Positions 36,401 through 46,994 are shown, numbered from the stretch's first letter. The stretch: 64,000 bases of DNA from Ditylenchus dipsaci (GCA_004194705.1 SADC01000166.1:62001-126000), one strand, 5' to 3'. Translations and numbers: made by a program. Notes: generated by a model not told the origin, from the sequence alone.

Positions 36401-39400
36401 CAATTTACCAGGCAATCTTGGCTTGTGGGATTTAACTGAAGCCTTAAAATTTGTTAATGAGAATATTGGATATTTTGGCGGTGATCCTCAGCAAGTCACT
36501 CTTTATGGTTATAGCGCTGGGTCAGCACTTATAGGAGCTTTGAGTTTATCGCCTAATTCTGCTGGTAGGCTATTAATTTAAAATGTGGCTGAAATTTTAC
36601 TTAAGATTACTTCTCACAAGCCGCCCAGTTCAGCTCATCTATTTTGTCTGGGCGTGGAACTGGAGCCCACGTAGTTGAGTCTACACTAGGTTTTGATTTT
36701 TTGTATCTTGTCTAATGAAAATTTTCAAATTTTTCACAGAACTGGCTCAGTCGGTGAATTGTCAAAGTTCAGACACTCTCAAAATGAAAGCATGCCTTAA
36801 AGCACTTAAAACACAAGATCTTATTTTCGCAATTAAAGAGCAGGTACGCATCTAGAAATTAAAAAAAAGCAGACCGAATCATAATTGAAAAGCAATCTTT
36901 TCGGTATACAATGTCCAGACAAGATTTTTGCTTGGTCCCCTCTATGGTTCTCGCCTTACCCAGAGGCGTATCTAGAAAAAAATTTCAGGGGCTGAAAAAT
37001 TTCAATGGGGGTTGAAACCCCCAGAGGTCATTTTACCTACATTAATTTCAACTTGTATGGTGTTTTTAAAATAAAATAAAAAATTTCAGGGGGGAAGCGG
37101 CCATAGCCCGGTTAGACCCCCTTCCGGATACTCCCTGGTCTTAGCCATCCAGAGGCCATCTACAGACCAGGACTTAATCCATAGGGAAATTAGTCGAAAA
37201 TCGTGTTTTCGACTTTATATCATATAAAAAATCCATAAAATCCAGAGTCGATTGGCGTTTACAAAATGTCAAAAGTCGACAAAATTGCTAAAAAATGTTG
37301 AAACACCCTGTCCTTAAAAATTAAACTTTTAGGCGCTGTTAACTTCCTCAAAAAAGCAATTTGGCACACCCACATTTGGTCCATTGGTCGATCATGACTT
37401 TTTCCAGGGAATCGACTACACAGATTTAATGCGGATTCGTGCTAAAAATTCCAAGCCTACTATGATCGGATACAATAATTTGGATGGTTTTTTTCATAGT
37501 AAAAAATTGAAACCTCTAACAAAATTGTAAAACATTTTTTACAGCTTTACTGATGAACAAAAACTTTACTTATTTCAATCTAGCAGTGCCATATGAGCAT
37601 TTGAAAAGCTTTGGCTATGAAGACTTTAAAGCTTTCGTGCATGACCATTTGCATAAAAGCAAAGTGTTTCTGATGTTATTATAAAGGCTGAATTAGAAGA
37701 TCAAATTGTCGAATTTTATGTTGGACACAAATCTGCAGACAAAAATGCCACTTTTTATTTGGAACAATATACTTTGGTAAATTTTTTTAAGACTTCATGA
37801 GATGAACCGTATTATCTAAGATTGAGTGATGGTTTTTTAAGCCGGTTAATAAACTGGGTTTTTAATTAGTCTTTCTTTTTTTCTTTTCTTTTTATTTCAT
37901 ACTTATTAACCTACACGTGCATTTTGGTTAAAATGTTTTAATTTCGGGACTGACTCTGATTATACAGTTAACTCTCGCTATACAGTCAACTCTCGCTATA
38001 CAGTCAACTCTCGCTATACAGTCAACTTTCGCTATACAGTCAACTCTTGCTATACAGTCACTCTTGCTATACAGTTAACTCTTGCTATACAGTTAACTCT
38101 CGCTATACAGTCAACTCTCGCTATACAGTCAACTCTCGCTATACAGTCAACTTTCGCTATACAGTCAACTCTCGCTATACAGTCAACTCTCGCTATACAG
38201 TCAACTTTCGCTATACAGTCAACTCTTGTATGCAGTCAACTCTTGCTATACAGTTAAAGGACCATACTTGTTGATGCTAATGAAAATTTGACAAATTTAA
38301 ATGCGCGCGGACGATTCTCTTTTGTCTCGCACTCTACTCTTGGAGTTATTTCGAGCGACTCGAGAGAGTAGAGTGAGCGACCGCTCGCATTTGAATTTGT
38401 CAAACTTTCATGTGGTCCTTTAACTCTCGCTGTATATTTGACTCTTGCTTTTTTTTAAAGTAAATTGTAGAGCTAGCCGGATTTATTTATTATTTATATA
38501 ATCCACTAATGAAAAAATATCAGTCAATCTATTAATGAAATGTCTGAAAAATGGTATGAGGCCTGTACTAAACCGTGACTCTAAAATCCAGACCCAGAGA
38601 AAATTCTAATAACTAATAAAAGCAACTAAAATTTTTTAAAGTTCTACGAAAAGTATAAGGAATTACACTAGTTACCGTATTTTCTCTAATAGCTCACCCG
38701 ACTTACAAGGGAACCTCGCGAACTTGTTTTTCACTCGTAAATTAGAGTTTGGTCTTATTGGATAGCCAGTATGCGACTTTCAATCGAATTCACTGAGATC
38801 TCGTGCCCATAAGCCAAAAAGTTAGGATGAGAAGGCTCGTAAAGTAGCCTAGTGAGTGGCTAGTAAAATATTGAAAAACACAAGGGGGACCAAGGCATTT
38901 TTAAATTTTGAAAAGGGCTTTCTGGGTCACAGGTTCAAATACTATTAAGTGCACACCTTGTTCTATTTTACTTCAATTTTTAAATTTTTCCTGTTCTAAT
39001 AATTTTTTTTAGATAGCTAGGAGACTGAGGATCATTTCGACAACCAAACTTCTGAATAAAATGGGTAAAAATAGATGTGCACCCAGTAGTATTCGAACCT
39101 GTGACCTAGTTATAAAGACACCTGTAGTTTTTCAATACTTTACTGGCTTCTCATCCCAACTTTTCGGCCTATGGGCACGAGATCTCAACGAATCTGATTG
39201 AAAGTCGAATAATGGCTATCCAATAAGACCAAACTCTTATTTACGAGTGAAAAACAAGTTCGCGAGCTTCCATTGTAAGTTATTTTTCAACCTCACTGTA
39301 GTAAAGTGAGTTATTAGAAAGGGGTTAGTAATTAGAAAGGCGCTAGTTATTTGAGCTTGTTGTCTTAGGAACTTGCGGGTTATTGAATTTTTTTTGTATT

Positions 39401-40316
39401 TCAAATATAGTAAGCAAAAAAAAGTTGGTATATTTTTTTTTACAAATTCTTAACTTTAAGTTGGTGTCAGACTTGCTGTTCACAGTGCCCATACTGTGGG
39501 AAGCTAGAGTAAAAGCTGTCAATAATTGGCCACTATATTTATATGTAATCACCTATGCAAGCAGTGATTTGCCTGAAGAAGTGCCAGTTAAGGTTGGGGT
39601 TTTTTTTATATTTATTACTTAAACCAGCTTTTATTTTAAGGCAGTTATCACACCAAAGATGACGATTATTTGTTTAAAACTTTGACACAAACAAAAGAGT
39701 TCTCAAAATCTGACCAAAAACTGGAAGAGCAACTTGTTAACTCCTTGAGAAATTTTGTGAAACACGGGTAATTTTAGTTTTGTTTAACTGAATTTGGCGC
39801 TGCTTTTTTATGCGAGCTTCCGTCAAAAGAGTGTTGTTCCCCTGCTGTTTTTTTACTCAAATTTTTTGAAAAGTGCTTGGTACCTCCTGTTGTTTTTTGG
39901 CCATTGTTCAAGTTTTTCGTTTTGAATTTGTGTTTATTTATTTTTCCTCGCTTTCTCTAGTCCATCATTTTATTTCACAAAAATAAAAAGAGCATGAGAA
40001 ACCAAGCACTTTTTCAAGAATTTGATCAGAAAAAAAACAAGGAGACAAAGCATTTTTTTGCCATGGACCCCTATAGAGTAGTAGCGCCCTGAATTTTCTA
40101 TATTTTTTCAGAGATCCATCTTTTGGTTCAGTCAAATGGCCCTTGGCTGATGCTAAGACTTTCAGAAGGATGAGATTTGATTTGCCTAATGCGGTGATAG
40201 AAGATAGCACTGAAGACTTCAGAAGAGTTGAATTTTGGGATGGACTGATTAAACTCACTGACTACAATTTAGTACGGGACATTTTTGTAAACAAAAGCAA
40301 CAAAAATGAGCTGTGA
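33422..40316 (+). CDS. Secreted/ER type-B carboxylesterase, copy 2, two frameshifts
   Basis: Type-B carboxylesterase that should hydrolyse ester substrates in the secretory pathway. Exons: 33422-33622 (signal peptide FRLSIPFICLSLCILSRA), 34455-34628, 35742-35901 (LIHGGIFLFSSSF), 36379-36564 (GNLGLWDLTEALKFV; GYSAGS, Ser nucleophile), 36606-36702, 36740-36843, 37333-37498 (FGTPTFGPLVDHDFF; acid region NNLDGF), 37545-37776, 39461-39592, 39641-39767 (HTKDDDYLF, catalytic His), 40112-40316, ending NKSNKNEL. About 540 residues, the usual family size. KNEL resembles the KDEL/HxEL ER-retention tails of animal carboxylesterases. The usual Glu before the nucleophile Ser is Tyr, and the acid Glu appears as Asp. 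One base is missing near 37660 and one at about 39590; the splice at 36702/36740 does not keep frame as drawn. A trans-splice-like acceptor (ttctgccag) lies two bases before the ATG. Copies 1 and 3 are tandem duplicates. Confidence 0.75.
33722..34175. repeat. GGTAAATTTACC-type element in intron 1 of esterase copy 2
   Basis: Repeated ggtaaattt / aaatttacc arms (33735-33785 and 34110-34160) border an AT-rich middle. No coding potential. Confidence 0.45.
35050..35335. repeat. CATCCAGAGTCAC foldback, good copy
   Basis: gcatccagagtcactttcga, gtgatttgtgtctaaggtat, then gcccaagca-type arms around gcgccccgaaggggcgcagg, then agagatgcacgcacacactt and atgattccgagaagagactc. The palindromic centre is clearest in this copy. 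It lies in intron 2 of esterase copy 2. Confidence 0.7.
37962..38258. repeat. Tandem array of the 18-bp transposon-end motif CTATACAGTCAACTCTCG
   Basis: Sixteen or so head-to-tail copies of ctatacagtcaactctcg with C/T variants (ctttcg, cttgct). The unit equals the terminal sequence of the Tigger-type MITEs in this window (tacagtcaactctcgatata). The open frame through it (repeating YTVNSR) is an artefact. It lies in intron 8 of esterase copy 2. Confidence 0.85.
38259..38428. repeat. Foldback hairpin with AAAGGACCATACTTGTTGATG ends
   Basis: aaaggaccatacttgttgat and gaaaatttgacaaatttaaa pair with ttgaatttgtcaaactttca and tgtggtccttt; an inner actctactct / agagagtagagt pair forms the tip. The same ends bound the element at 47231-47552, where a tRNA-like sequence fills the loop. 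Confidence 0.7.
38672..39345. mobile_element. MITE of the CTCACCC subtype split by a foldback element
   Basis: The left part of a TACCGTATTTCCT-family MITE (taccgtattttctctaatag then ctcacccg) stops at 38700, where the foldback element of 5685-6235 begins (acttacaagggaacctcgcg), and resumes after 39280 (gttatttttcaacctcactg, agtgagttattagaaagggg). The foldback arms are about 270 bp and carry the tattcgaacctgtgacctag B-box-like motif. Nesting shows that the foldback inserted later. Confidence 0.7.
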
Positions 40317-40489
40317 TTTTTTTGTGTAATTTTAAAAGAATTAACTTCATTTGCCATAAATTTTTCTTTTGTCTTGTCACCTTTACACTTTTTAATATTT
40401 TTTTACGAAGTAATAATGCCATTGTATAGCCCTGCTATTCTAGTTTCTAACCGGATAACCTATCTGAAAATAGCCATTCGACCATTTAT

Positions 40490-40815
40490 TTTTGGCCAGC
40501 CTTCTCAATCAGCAATCATTCTACTGGGGGAAAACCAGCAAAAGAAGGGGCAAGGGCAGGTCAGATAGCTTATCTTAACACCAGGGGAGTTGGACTGGTT
40601 AGCCGAAGACCTCCAACCAGTCACTGCCACTAATAAGCGTACGCTAGTGGCCGCTGGTTGGGAAGTTTCTGAAAACCACCACCACCGAGCAACTACTCCA
40701 CCGCTACGGCCGCTACCGCCGCCGGCGGCGATCCAACTATGGTCTAGGGACAATGCGATCACTTGATATCTATCTTGCAAGTCGGTGCTCTAACCAGTCG
40801 AGCCAACGGGCCGCC
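40490..40815 (-). repeat. Possible tRNA-derived SINE
   Basis: The minus strand starts CGGCCCGTTGGCTCGACTGG then TTAGAGCACCGACTTGCAAG, which resembles the 5' half of a tRNA (A box, anticodon-stem-like CGACTTGCAAG). A GC-rich body follows, with an inverted pair (ccaaccagtcactg / gcgtacgctagtggccgctg), and the sequence fades out near 40500. The B box is weak (GTTGGATCGCC). Composition is far more GC-rich than the surroundings. It lies just after esterase copy 2. Confidence 0.4.
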
Positions 40816-40899
40816 GAGGCCTATTTCTTATTCTGCCTCCTTTAAATTTTCACCGTAGAAATTTGACAAGAACTAATTATCAGCTTTTTTTGTTAGGCT

Positions 40900-41090
40900 T
40901 TATTAACAACTATATGATGTGGTAAGGTAAATTTTTCGCTAGCTGAAGGGGGCATCCTATAGTATAGCCAAAATGGTAACACTATAGAATGACCCCCCCA
41001 GCTAGCGAAAAATTTACTTTTCCTGAAGCGGAAAGGACCCGTCTCATTTTGATTCTCGTGCTCTGAATAGGCACGGAAACACTTTGGTTT
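40900..41090. repeat. Short palindrome CTAGCTGGGG/TTTTTCGCTAGC
   Basis: aatttttcgctagctgaagg mirrors cccccccagctagcgaaaaa across about 40 bases. No gene. Confidence 0.45.
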
Positions 41091-41955
41091 CCGAAAAACC
41101 GAAAAAAAATTTTCGATTTGCCTTGGTCCCCCAAGGTAAAAAATTTAAGAAAATCAAAAAAAATATTTTTTTTGAATTCCGCCAAAACATTTTTAAAGAA
41201 ATTTAGGGCTGTATTGGGAGGGAAGGGAATAAAAGGGCCACCTTCATGGCAAAATTATAAAAAAGTGAATTCTGGACTACTTCGGATGTCCTGCCATGTT
41301 TTTCAACTGGGTCGTGGCAAAAAGAGACTCTATATGCATTTTATGGTCAAGAGTACTTTTCGGAATCATGTCTAAGGTAATTGAGTGCGCGCATCTCTAA
41401 CTCTCAAGCCCCTGCGCCCGCTTCGGGGCGCAGGGGGCTCGAGAGGGGGTGAGTCCCGAGGTGGTTGTGCCTGAGTCAGGACCCTGTGGAGGTGAAGGCT
41501 GAATTTTTGGATGGCTGAGCCTCTGGCTCGTAGCCAAATGCCGGAAAAGGGAGGAGACCTTTTTCGGCCGAAAAATTGAAGATGTTGAACATAGTTTTGA
41601 GTACTGGGGCCTACCGCATAAATAACTCTGGTATGCATTCTTTTTCATGCATCCAGAGTCACTTTCGAGTGATTTGTGTCTAAGGTATGTGTGTGTGCGC
41701 ATCTCAACTCCAAGCAACTCCATGCATCCAGAGTCACTTTCGAGTGATTTGTGTCTAAGGTATGTGTGTGTGCGCATCTCAACTCCAAGCCCCCAAGCCC
41801 TCTGCGCCTCCGAAGGGGGCAGGGGGGCTTGAGCGTTAGAGATGCGCGCACGCACTAACCTTAGACATGATTCCGAGGAGTACACTTGATCATAAAATGC
41901 ATATAGAGTCTATTTTTGCCACGGCCCGAGTTGAAAAACATGGTAAAGCAGCCAA
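41090..41955. repeat. CATCCAGAGTCAC family, multi-unit copy
   Basis: Two tandem copies of the 5' unit (gcatccagagtcactttcga then gtgatttgtgtctaaggtat at 41648-41690 and 41722-41765) plus inverted ggaatcatgtctaaggtaat / taaccttagacatgattccg arms. GC-rich palindromes lie at 41405-41435 and 41800-41825, and the ccttggtcccccaagg palindrome near 41123. Several overlapping open frames here (up to 162 codons) come from the repeat. Confidence 0.7.
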
Positions 41956-42074
41956 AAAAGTGGCCCCTGTGTTATTCCCTTCCCTCCCTATACAGCCCTT
42001 GAACCTATTCAAATGACTTTTCTGGTCTTTTTATGGCAAAATTATTACATAAAATGTTTTTTGAGTGCATATAA

Positions 42075-42425
42075 AAAAGTTGATTTGGGGGGGGGGTACA
42101 ATGGAATAGGTCTTTATTTTGGGGGGGGGGGGGACGTTACAATGGAATAGGTCTTTATTTGGGGGGGGGGCTGGTGGATGTTACACTGGAATAGCTTTTT
42201 GGGGGGGGGGGTGGTTACAATGGAATAGGTCTTAATTTTGGGGGGGGGGGGGGGGTACAATGGAATAGGTCTTTATTTTGGGGGGGGGGGGGTTACAATG
42301 GAATAGGTCTTTATTTGGGGGGGGGGGCTGGTGGATGTTACACTGGAATAGCTTTTTGGGGGGGGGGCTGGTGGATGTTACACTGGAATAGCTTTTTTTG
42401 GGGGGGGGGGGGGGTGGTTACAATG
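42075..42425. repeat. Minisatellite with long G runs, unit about 35 bp
   Basis: About nine units of the form G(8-16) followed by tacaatggaataggtcttta or gctggtggatgttacactgg then aatagctttt. All long runs are G on the plus strand. Such strand-biased G runs could form quadruplexes; this is inference from base order. Confidence 0.9.
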
Positions 42426-42439
42426 GAATAGCGGTAATA

Positions 42440-42820
42440 ATCTCTTACATGAAATTTATACAAAATTACTCTTCGAGTATACCATTCGCCTGAAAATACG
42501 TCTTGTTGTCGTCTTATCAAATTAAATATTTTATACCATTCCCTTTTTCGAATTTTATCAGCAGGTGCTCCTTCCAATAGTTTGACAAAGCCGATCTCGT
42601 TGAAGTCGGCAAAGAACTTGGAATGTAAATGTAATGCCAACCGATTTGACCACGCATGACTCCATCTTGAGCATTATTCGCATTATTCCAGAGATACCGC
42701 AATAGATTATCGAAAATTTAGTTTTCCTTGCAGTGGACCTGGCAATTATTAAGTAAGCAGTCCCATGTGTCCCATTCCATGCAAAATAAGGTTTATTCCC
42801 GCCTATTAGTAACGCCACCT
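42440..42820 (-). other. Coding-like patch, unrecognised
   Basis: On the minus strand two frames link into a coherent-looking stretch: PYFAWNGTHGTAYLIIARST (42810-42720) in one, then KFFADFNEIGFVKLLEGAPA and REWYKIFNLIRRQQDVFSGE (42640-42470) in another, with one or two apparent frame changes. I do not recognise the family. It may be a transposon-derived fragment or a decayed gene. Confidence 0.3.
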
Positions 42821-43314
42821 GTTACGCCACATTAGTAACGCCAATTCATTTACAGTAAATTCATCTACAGTAAATTCGTCTACAGTAAATTGAATTGCGT
42901 ACTACAACCTGAGCACCACCAAATTGTCATTACTATCTGGTCGCACTATTTCAGTACGTCTCTCCTCGGACATAATTGACATCCTGGAATTTTTTCATAA
43001 ATAAAAATCTGTTAAAACTGAAATGGACCCAATACAACAATAGGACGCTTTTTTGACTTGGTCCCCCTGTTGTTTTCTTTTGCATTTTTTTTACTTTATT
43101 TTCAACAATCTTTCAGTCGTTTCCTCAATTAATCTTCGAACCATAATTGCTTTAAAAAATTGATTGTAAAAGACGCAACGAAAAAGCAGTAAATAAAATG
43201 ACTAGTCAAAACTGAAATGTGCAAAAAAACAACAGGCGAACCAAGGCAAACAAAAGCGTCCTATTATCGCATAGGGCATAAAACCCTAAAACCCTTAATA
43301 CTACAAACTTTAAG

Positions 43315-43862
43315 TTGATATCAGACATGATGCACACAGTGCCAATCTTATGGGAATCTAGAATAAAGGCTGTCAATAATTGGTCCCTATATTTATATGT
43401 TATCGCTTATGCAAGCAGTGATTTGCCTGAAGAACTTCCAGTCAAAGGTAGATTTTTTATTTCTTACTAAACCCCAATTTTAATCTTAAGGCAGTTTTCA
43501 CACCAAAGACGACGATTATCTGTTCCATGGTCTTTCACACGCAAAGGAATTCTCTAAATCTGACCAGGAAGTGGAAGAGCAACTTGTTAATTCTTTAAGA
43601 AACTTTGTGAAACACGGGTAATTTTTAGTTTCCCTTGAAAGAATTTATGCAGTTTTTCAGAGATCCATCTTTTGATTCGGTAAAATGGCCATTGACAGAT
43701 GCCAAAACTTTCCAAAGAATCTGATTTGATTTGCTAGTGCGGTAATAGAAGATAGCAATGAAGACTTAAGAAGAGTTGAATTTTGGGATGGATTAATCAA
43801 ACTCACTGACTACAATTTAGTGCGGACATTTTTGTAACAAAAGCGACAAAAATGAGCTGTGA
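43315..43862 (+). pseudogene. Carboxylesterase copy 3, last three exons only
   Basis: Only the 3' end of the esterase gene is present: exons 43315-43447 (HTVPILWESRIKAVNNW), 43491-43617 (GSFHTKDDDYLFHG with the catalytic His) and 43661-43862 (KWPLTDAKTFQ). The last exon has a TGA in place of a sense codon near 43722 and loses bases near 43735, 43825 and 43838; the ending would again be KNEL. No earlier exons are seen between 40320 and 43310, so the duplication was partial or the 5' part was deleted. The catalytic Ser exon is missing, so no active enzyme can be made. Confidence 0.85.
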
Positions 43863-44459
43863 ACTAAATTTTGAACTTTATGTAATTACTCTGATTTTTC
43901 AGTTCTATTGTGTAAATGATGAGAAAAAAGTTGTTAATTTTTTGTTGTTATGAAAAGTTTGGCGCTAGTAGCGTGTAACACCACCGCGCCCTCCCAAAAA
44001 TCAGACCTTTTTAAAATCGCTGTAACAACCCTTTGAAACAACATGTTCGAGCTTAGCCTTAGCCTTGGAGGTGGGCCAGTGTACAGAAGCTGTGACTAAT
44101 AATTGTGTTAGGAACTTTTTTTGGGTCTGGGACATAAATTTAGGTACTTTTTAATCAAGTTGAAAAAGTGAGAATCGTTGAAGGGGGGGGGGTGGATATT
44201 CGCTAGTAAGGTCAAGAGTTTTTATTGTAAAATAAAGAATTAATTACAATTATAGGGTGCGCTAAAATGTCCTAACACGGATCTAAAAATCTTCATTAAA
44301 ACATAAAAATATAAAAAGCACCATGAGAAAGCCCAAACAATTCAATGTCAGGCGAGCAATTTCACATCTTATTAATGGGTATTTTGCAAATTCACATTTT
44401 TCACTTCTGAATGAAGAAAGTTGTGTGTTAATTCCTACAACATCCGGTATTGTTGTACG

Positions 44460-44709
44460 TACCGTAATCCTCTAATAAGCCGCCCCCCCCTAAATTCAAA
44501 AAACGGGTTTCTGGCATTGTGTTTTTGACCTATGTTTTGAAAACCACTGTTAGGCAAGTCACCATCTATTTTGTAGCTCATCTCACTGGCTACAAATTGA
44601 GGGGTAACTTGCCAAAGAGGAGTCTTCAAAAAATGGGTCAAAAACACAATGCCAAGAACACGATTTTGAACCAGAGGGGGGGGGGCGGCTTATTAGAGGA
44701 ATTACGGTA
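44460..44709. mobile_element. TACCGTA-family MITE with GCCGCCCCC inner arms
   Basis: Ends taccgtaatcctctaataag and ttattagaggaattacggta. Inner arms are ccgccccccc / ggggggggcgg. A further inverted pair inside (tttctggcattgtgtttttg, acctatgttttgaaaacc and the complement near 44620-44665) makes most of it palindromic. Confidence 0.7.
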
Positions 44710-44984
44710 TTTTACAAGGCCACCTTGATTTCGGCTTCGGACTTTCTGGATTGCTTTATGAAAGGGGTAAGCAATAGCAGGATTGAACATGTTTTAATTT
44801 TTTCAAAGTCCCAAAAATCGTTACAGTTAGTCAAAAGCTGATTTATTTACGAATAATATTAGTATCTTCATGAAAACACATTAAATTTTACAAGTCTAAT
44901 TTTTTCAGTAAATCTGCTGTGAATTTGATTATGGTTAAATTATATTTTTTATTTTCCAAAAATATAATTTTTCAGTCAGAAATT

Positions 44985-45559
44985 TCACTGCTCTACCATA
45001 GAATGGTGCTCTCTGTTCCTCACTGTCGGTGGAATCACAACTTTAGAAGTTAGACGAAACTTGGGTGCCATAGCTATGAATTCTTCAGGTGTTTGTCCTT
45101 CCAAAAAAGTAATTCTGACAGATTTCTAAATTTCTTTTAAAATTTTCTTAAATTTCTAAGCAAAATTACCCCTTTAAATTTTTATATCAAAGGAGGCTAA
45201 GCGAAAATTCAAAGGATGCCCTTAAGATTGTCACTTTCAAAAATGAGGGAATAGCTAGTACTGGGGCCAAGTTGTTGACTATATTCCTCAATAGTTCTCA
45301 ATAGGCATTGGTCAAAAAGGGGCGGACCTAACAGCCTCCTATACCTATGGGCTTGTCTTTGAAAGTGCCCCATAGGTATGGCACAAAGGCGGCATCCTTT
45401 GATATACAAAACTTGGCCCAGTACTACTGGCGATGGACATTTGTAGACATAAGTGTTAGGACCTACTTTCTGACCCTCAGATTCAACTTTTTGGCCCAAA
45501 GATAATGCCATTAGAGTGGATAATATGGCGATGAATAAGCAGGTTTTTCCAGTCTTCAT
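44985..45559 (-). CDS. Small secreted protein with PKFRLTS motif (two exons)
   Basis: I do not recognise the family. The first exon begins at ATG 45559 (signal peptide KTGKTCLFIAILSTLMALSLG) and encodes about 116 residues with five cysteines after the signal (YKCPSP, KGCRLCAI, DQCLL), ending at a stop at 45209 if unspliced. Downstream, 45119-44985 is open and ends EQ-stop; it contains EEFIAMAPKFRLTSKVVIPP. This segment is similar to the plus-strand gene at 46563 (FPKYRLTSTLIHGP), which supports its being coding. It follows a TTTAG or GTCAG acceptor, but the matching donor is uncertain. Start choice: the longer frame to 45649 runs into a MITE and is rejected. The two related genes are divergently arranged about 1 kb apart. 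Confidence 0.5.
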
Positions 45560-45621
45560 ATTTAATGCTTGAAAAATACAAGATAAATAAAAGATTAAAA
45601 CAATGTACAAAAAAATTCGAA

Positions 45622-45872
45622 TACCGTATTTCCTGTAATAAGGCGGCATGCCGCCTTATTTTTCAAACCCTGAAAATCCGAAAAATTTGAATTCAAACTC
45701 GAGATTTCGGGTGCTCAACCAAAATCTAAAAATTAGAATCGGTAGAGCTCCTGGGAGTTAAGAAAACGCATCAAACAGATAACCAAAATTTACTCTGCTT
45801 CGAGATATAGACCCTCGAAGTTGGGGGTGCCGTCTTATTAGAGGGTGCCGCTTTATTACAGGAAATACGGTA
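45622..45872. mobile_element. TACCGTATTTCCT-family MITE, intact
   Basis: A clean 250-bp copy: taccgtatttcctgtaataa, the ggcggcatgccgcc palindrome, the core tcggtagagctcctgggagt, and ttattacaggaaatacggta at the end, flanked by TA. Its termini match the autonomous pogo element at 23733-26079, so that transposase is the likely mobiliser (inference). Confidence 0.85.
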
Positions 45873-45879
45873 TTTAGGA

Positions 45880-46555
45880 TCAGTTCACTACTAGAGATTA
45901 TTTTGCTATACCTTTTTTGTCAATTTTTGTAATTGCTCGTTTAATAACCCGGAGTTAAGAGTCATATTTTGAGTAAGGGGTGTTTATGATGCAAAATAGG
46001 GATGTTGAATTCTCAGGTGAATCAACTCTTATTCACCTAAGACCAGTTAATCAAGTTTTTGACCCTAGCAGCGAATAACACCCCTCCAAAGAGTATTTTT
46101 CTCTAAGCGTACTATTTCGGGTTCCCTTGGTTTTTTAAAGTTTTCTTTTTTGCAATCGCTAATTTAGGCTGGGGCGTCTTTTCAGTTTTTTTATCTTATG
46201 AGATAATTGAGATGTGTAGCTACATAATGTGAAAAAGTAAAAAATACAACAAAAAGGCGAGGAGTTTCATATCCATGAAAATAATTTCTTCGGCTTTCAA
46301 TAATCTAATACTCACTAAGAAATTTTTCGTTCACAAATATTATAAAAACTTGTATTTTTATCAGCTGTCTTTATTTGTAAATAACCTTAGTTTAACAATC
46401 GTTCAATTCTTTCACTTTAAACTCAACTGTCTAAAATAGCAAAACCACAAGATTAATAGCTATTTTTGTCAATCAAGTGAAAATTTTGTGCGCACTAAAA
46501 TAAGAAATAATTTCTTGGAAACAAAACATTAGTTTTGTTTTATTTCATTTTTAAA
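45880..46555. other. AT-rich stretch between divergent small genes
   Basis: No gene recognised. It presumably includes the upstream region of the 46563 gene; no promoter motif is evident. Confidence 0.4.
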
Positions 46556-46562
46556 ATCAAGT

Positions 46563-46802
46563 ATGAATACTATTTTTTTCATTTCGTCCCTGTTTCTTAT
46601 TATTGTCCTTGCCCAGAACTGCTTATTAGCAGAAAAAATGGATCCTAACACACCTATTATGGCCAACAATATGAAGGACATGCAGGGTCAATTCCCGAAG
46701 TATCGACTGACTTCCACTTTAATTCATGGTCCAGTCACTCACCATAAAAGTCATTATGATATGCAGACGGGTAAATGGATAGATACAACCACGCAAGAAT
46801 AA
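46563..46802 (+). CDS. Small secreted protein, 79 residues, with PKYRLTS motif
   Basis: Single open exon. An N-terminal signal peptide (FFISSLFLIIVLAQNCLLA) is followed by about 55 polar residues with no cysteine. The segment KDMQGQFPKYRLTSTLIHGP resembles FIAMAPKFRLTSKVVIPP of the minus-strand gene at 44985-45559. The C terminus (QTGKWIDTTTQE) is hydrophilic. The ATG follows ttttaaaatcaag by one base, a possible AAG-type (trans-)splice acceptor. The role is unknown. It could be a secreted peptide or effector-like protein, but no function can be assigned from sequence alone. Confidence 0.6.
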   Translation: MNTIFFISSLFLIIVLAQNCLLAEKMDPNTPIMANNMKDMQGQFPKYRLTSTLIHGPVTHHKSHYDMQTGKWIDTTTQE

Positions 46803-46994
46803 TAATTAAAGAGTAAAATAATTAAAGACTATTTCTAAGAATTCGTAAGTCAATTTTTACTGCATAAAAAGTTTAAAAGTCTGTTCTTCTGTCGATTCCG
46901 AGCATGAGCTGTTCTGGGCTATTTTGATTCTGAGCTATTTTCAAATAAAAAAGCAAAAAATAATCGACGCTGCTTGGTTTGACAACCCCCTCAA

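Noticed and set aside
37962..38258. Regular short repeats resembling a CRISPR array
   Set aside because: Units are head to tail without unique spacers, and the context is eukaryotic.
41397..41885. 162-codon minus-strand open frame
   Set aside because: It repeats the same peptide because it runs through tandem CATCCAGAGTCAC units.
45560..45649. Upstream ATG extending the secreted protein by 30 residues
   Set aside because: The extension runs into a MITE end, and the internal Met starts a typical signal peptide.
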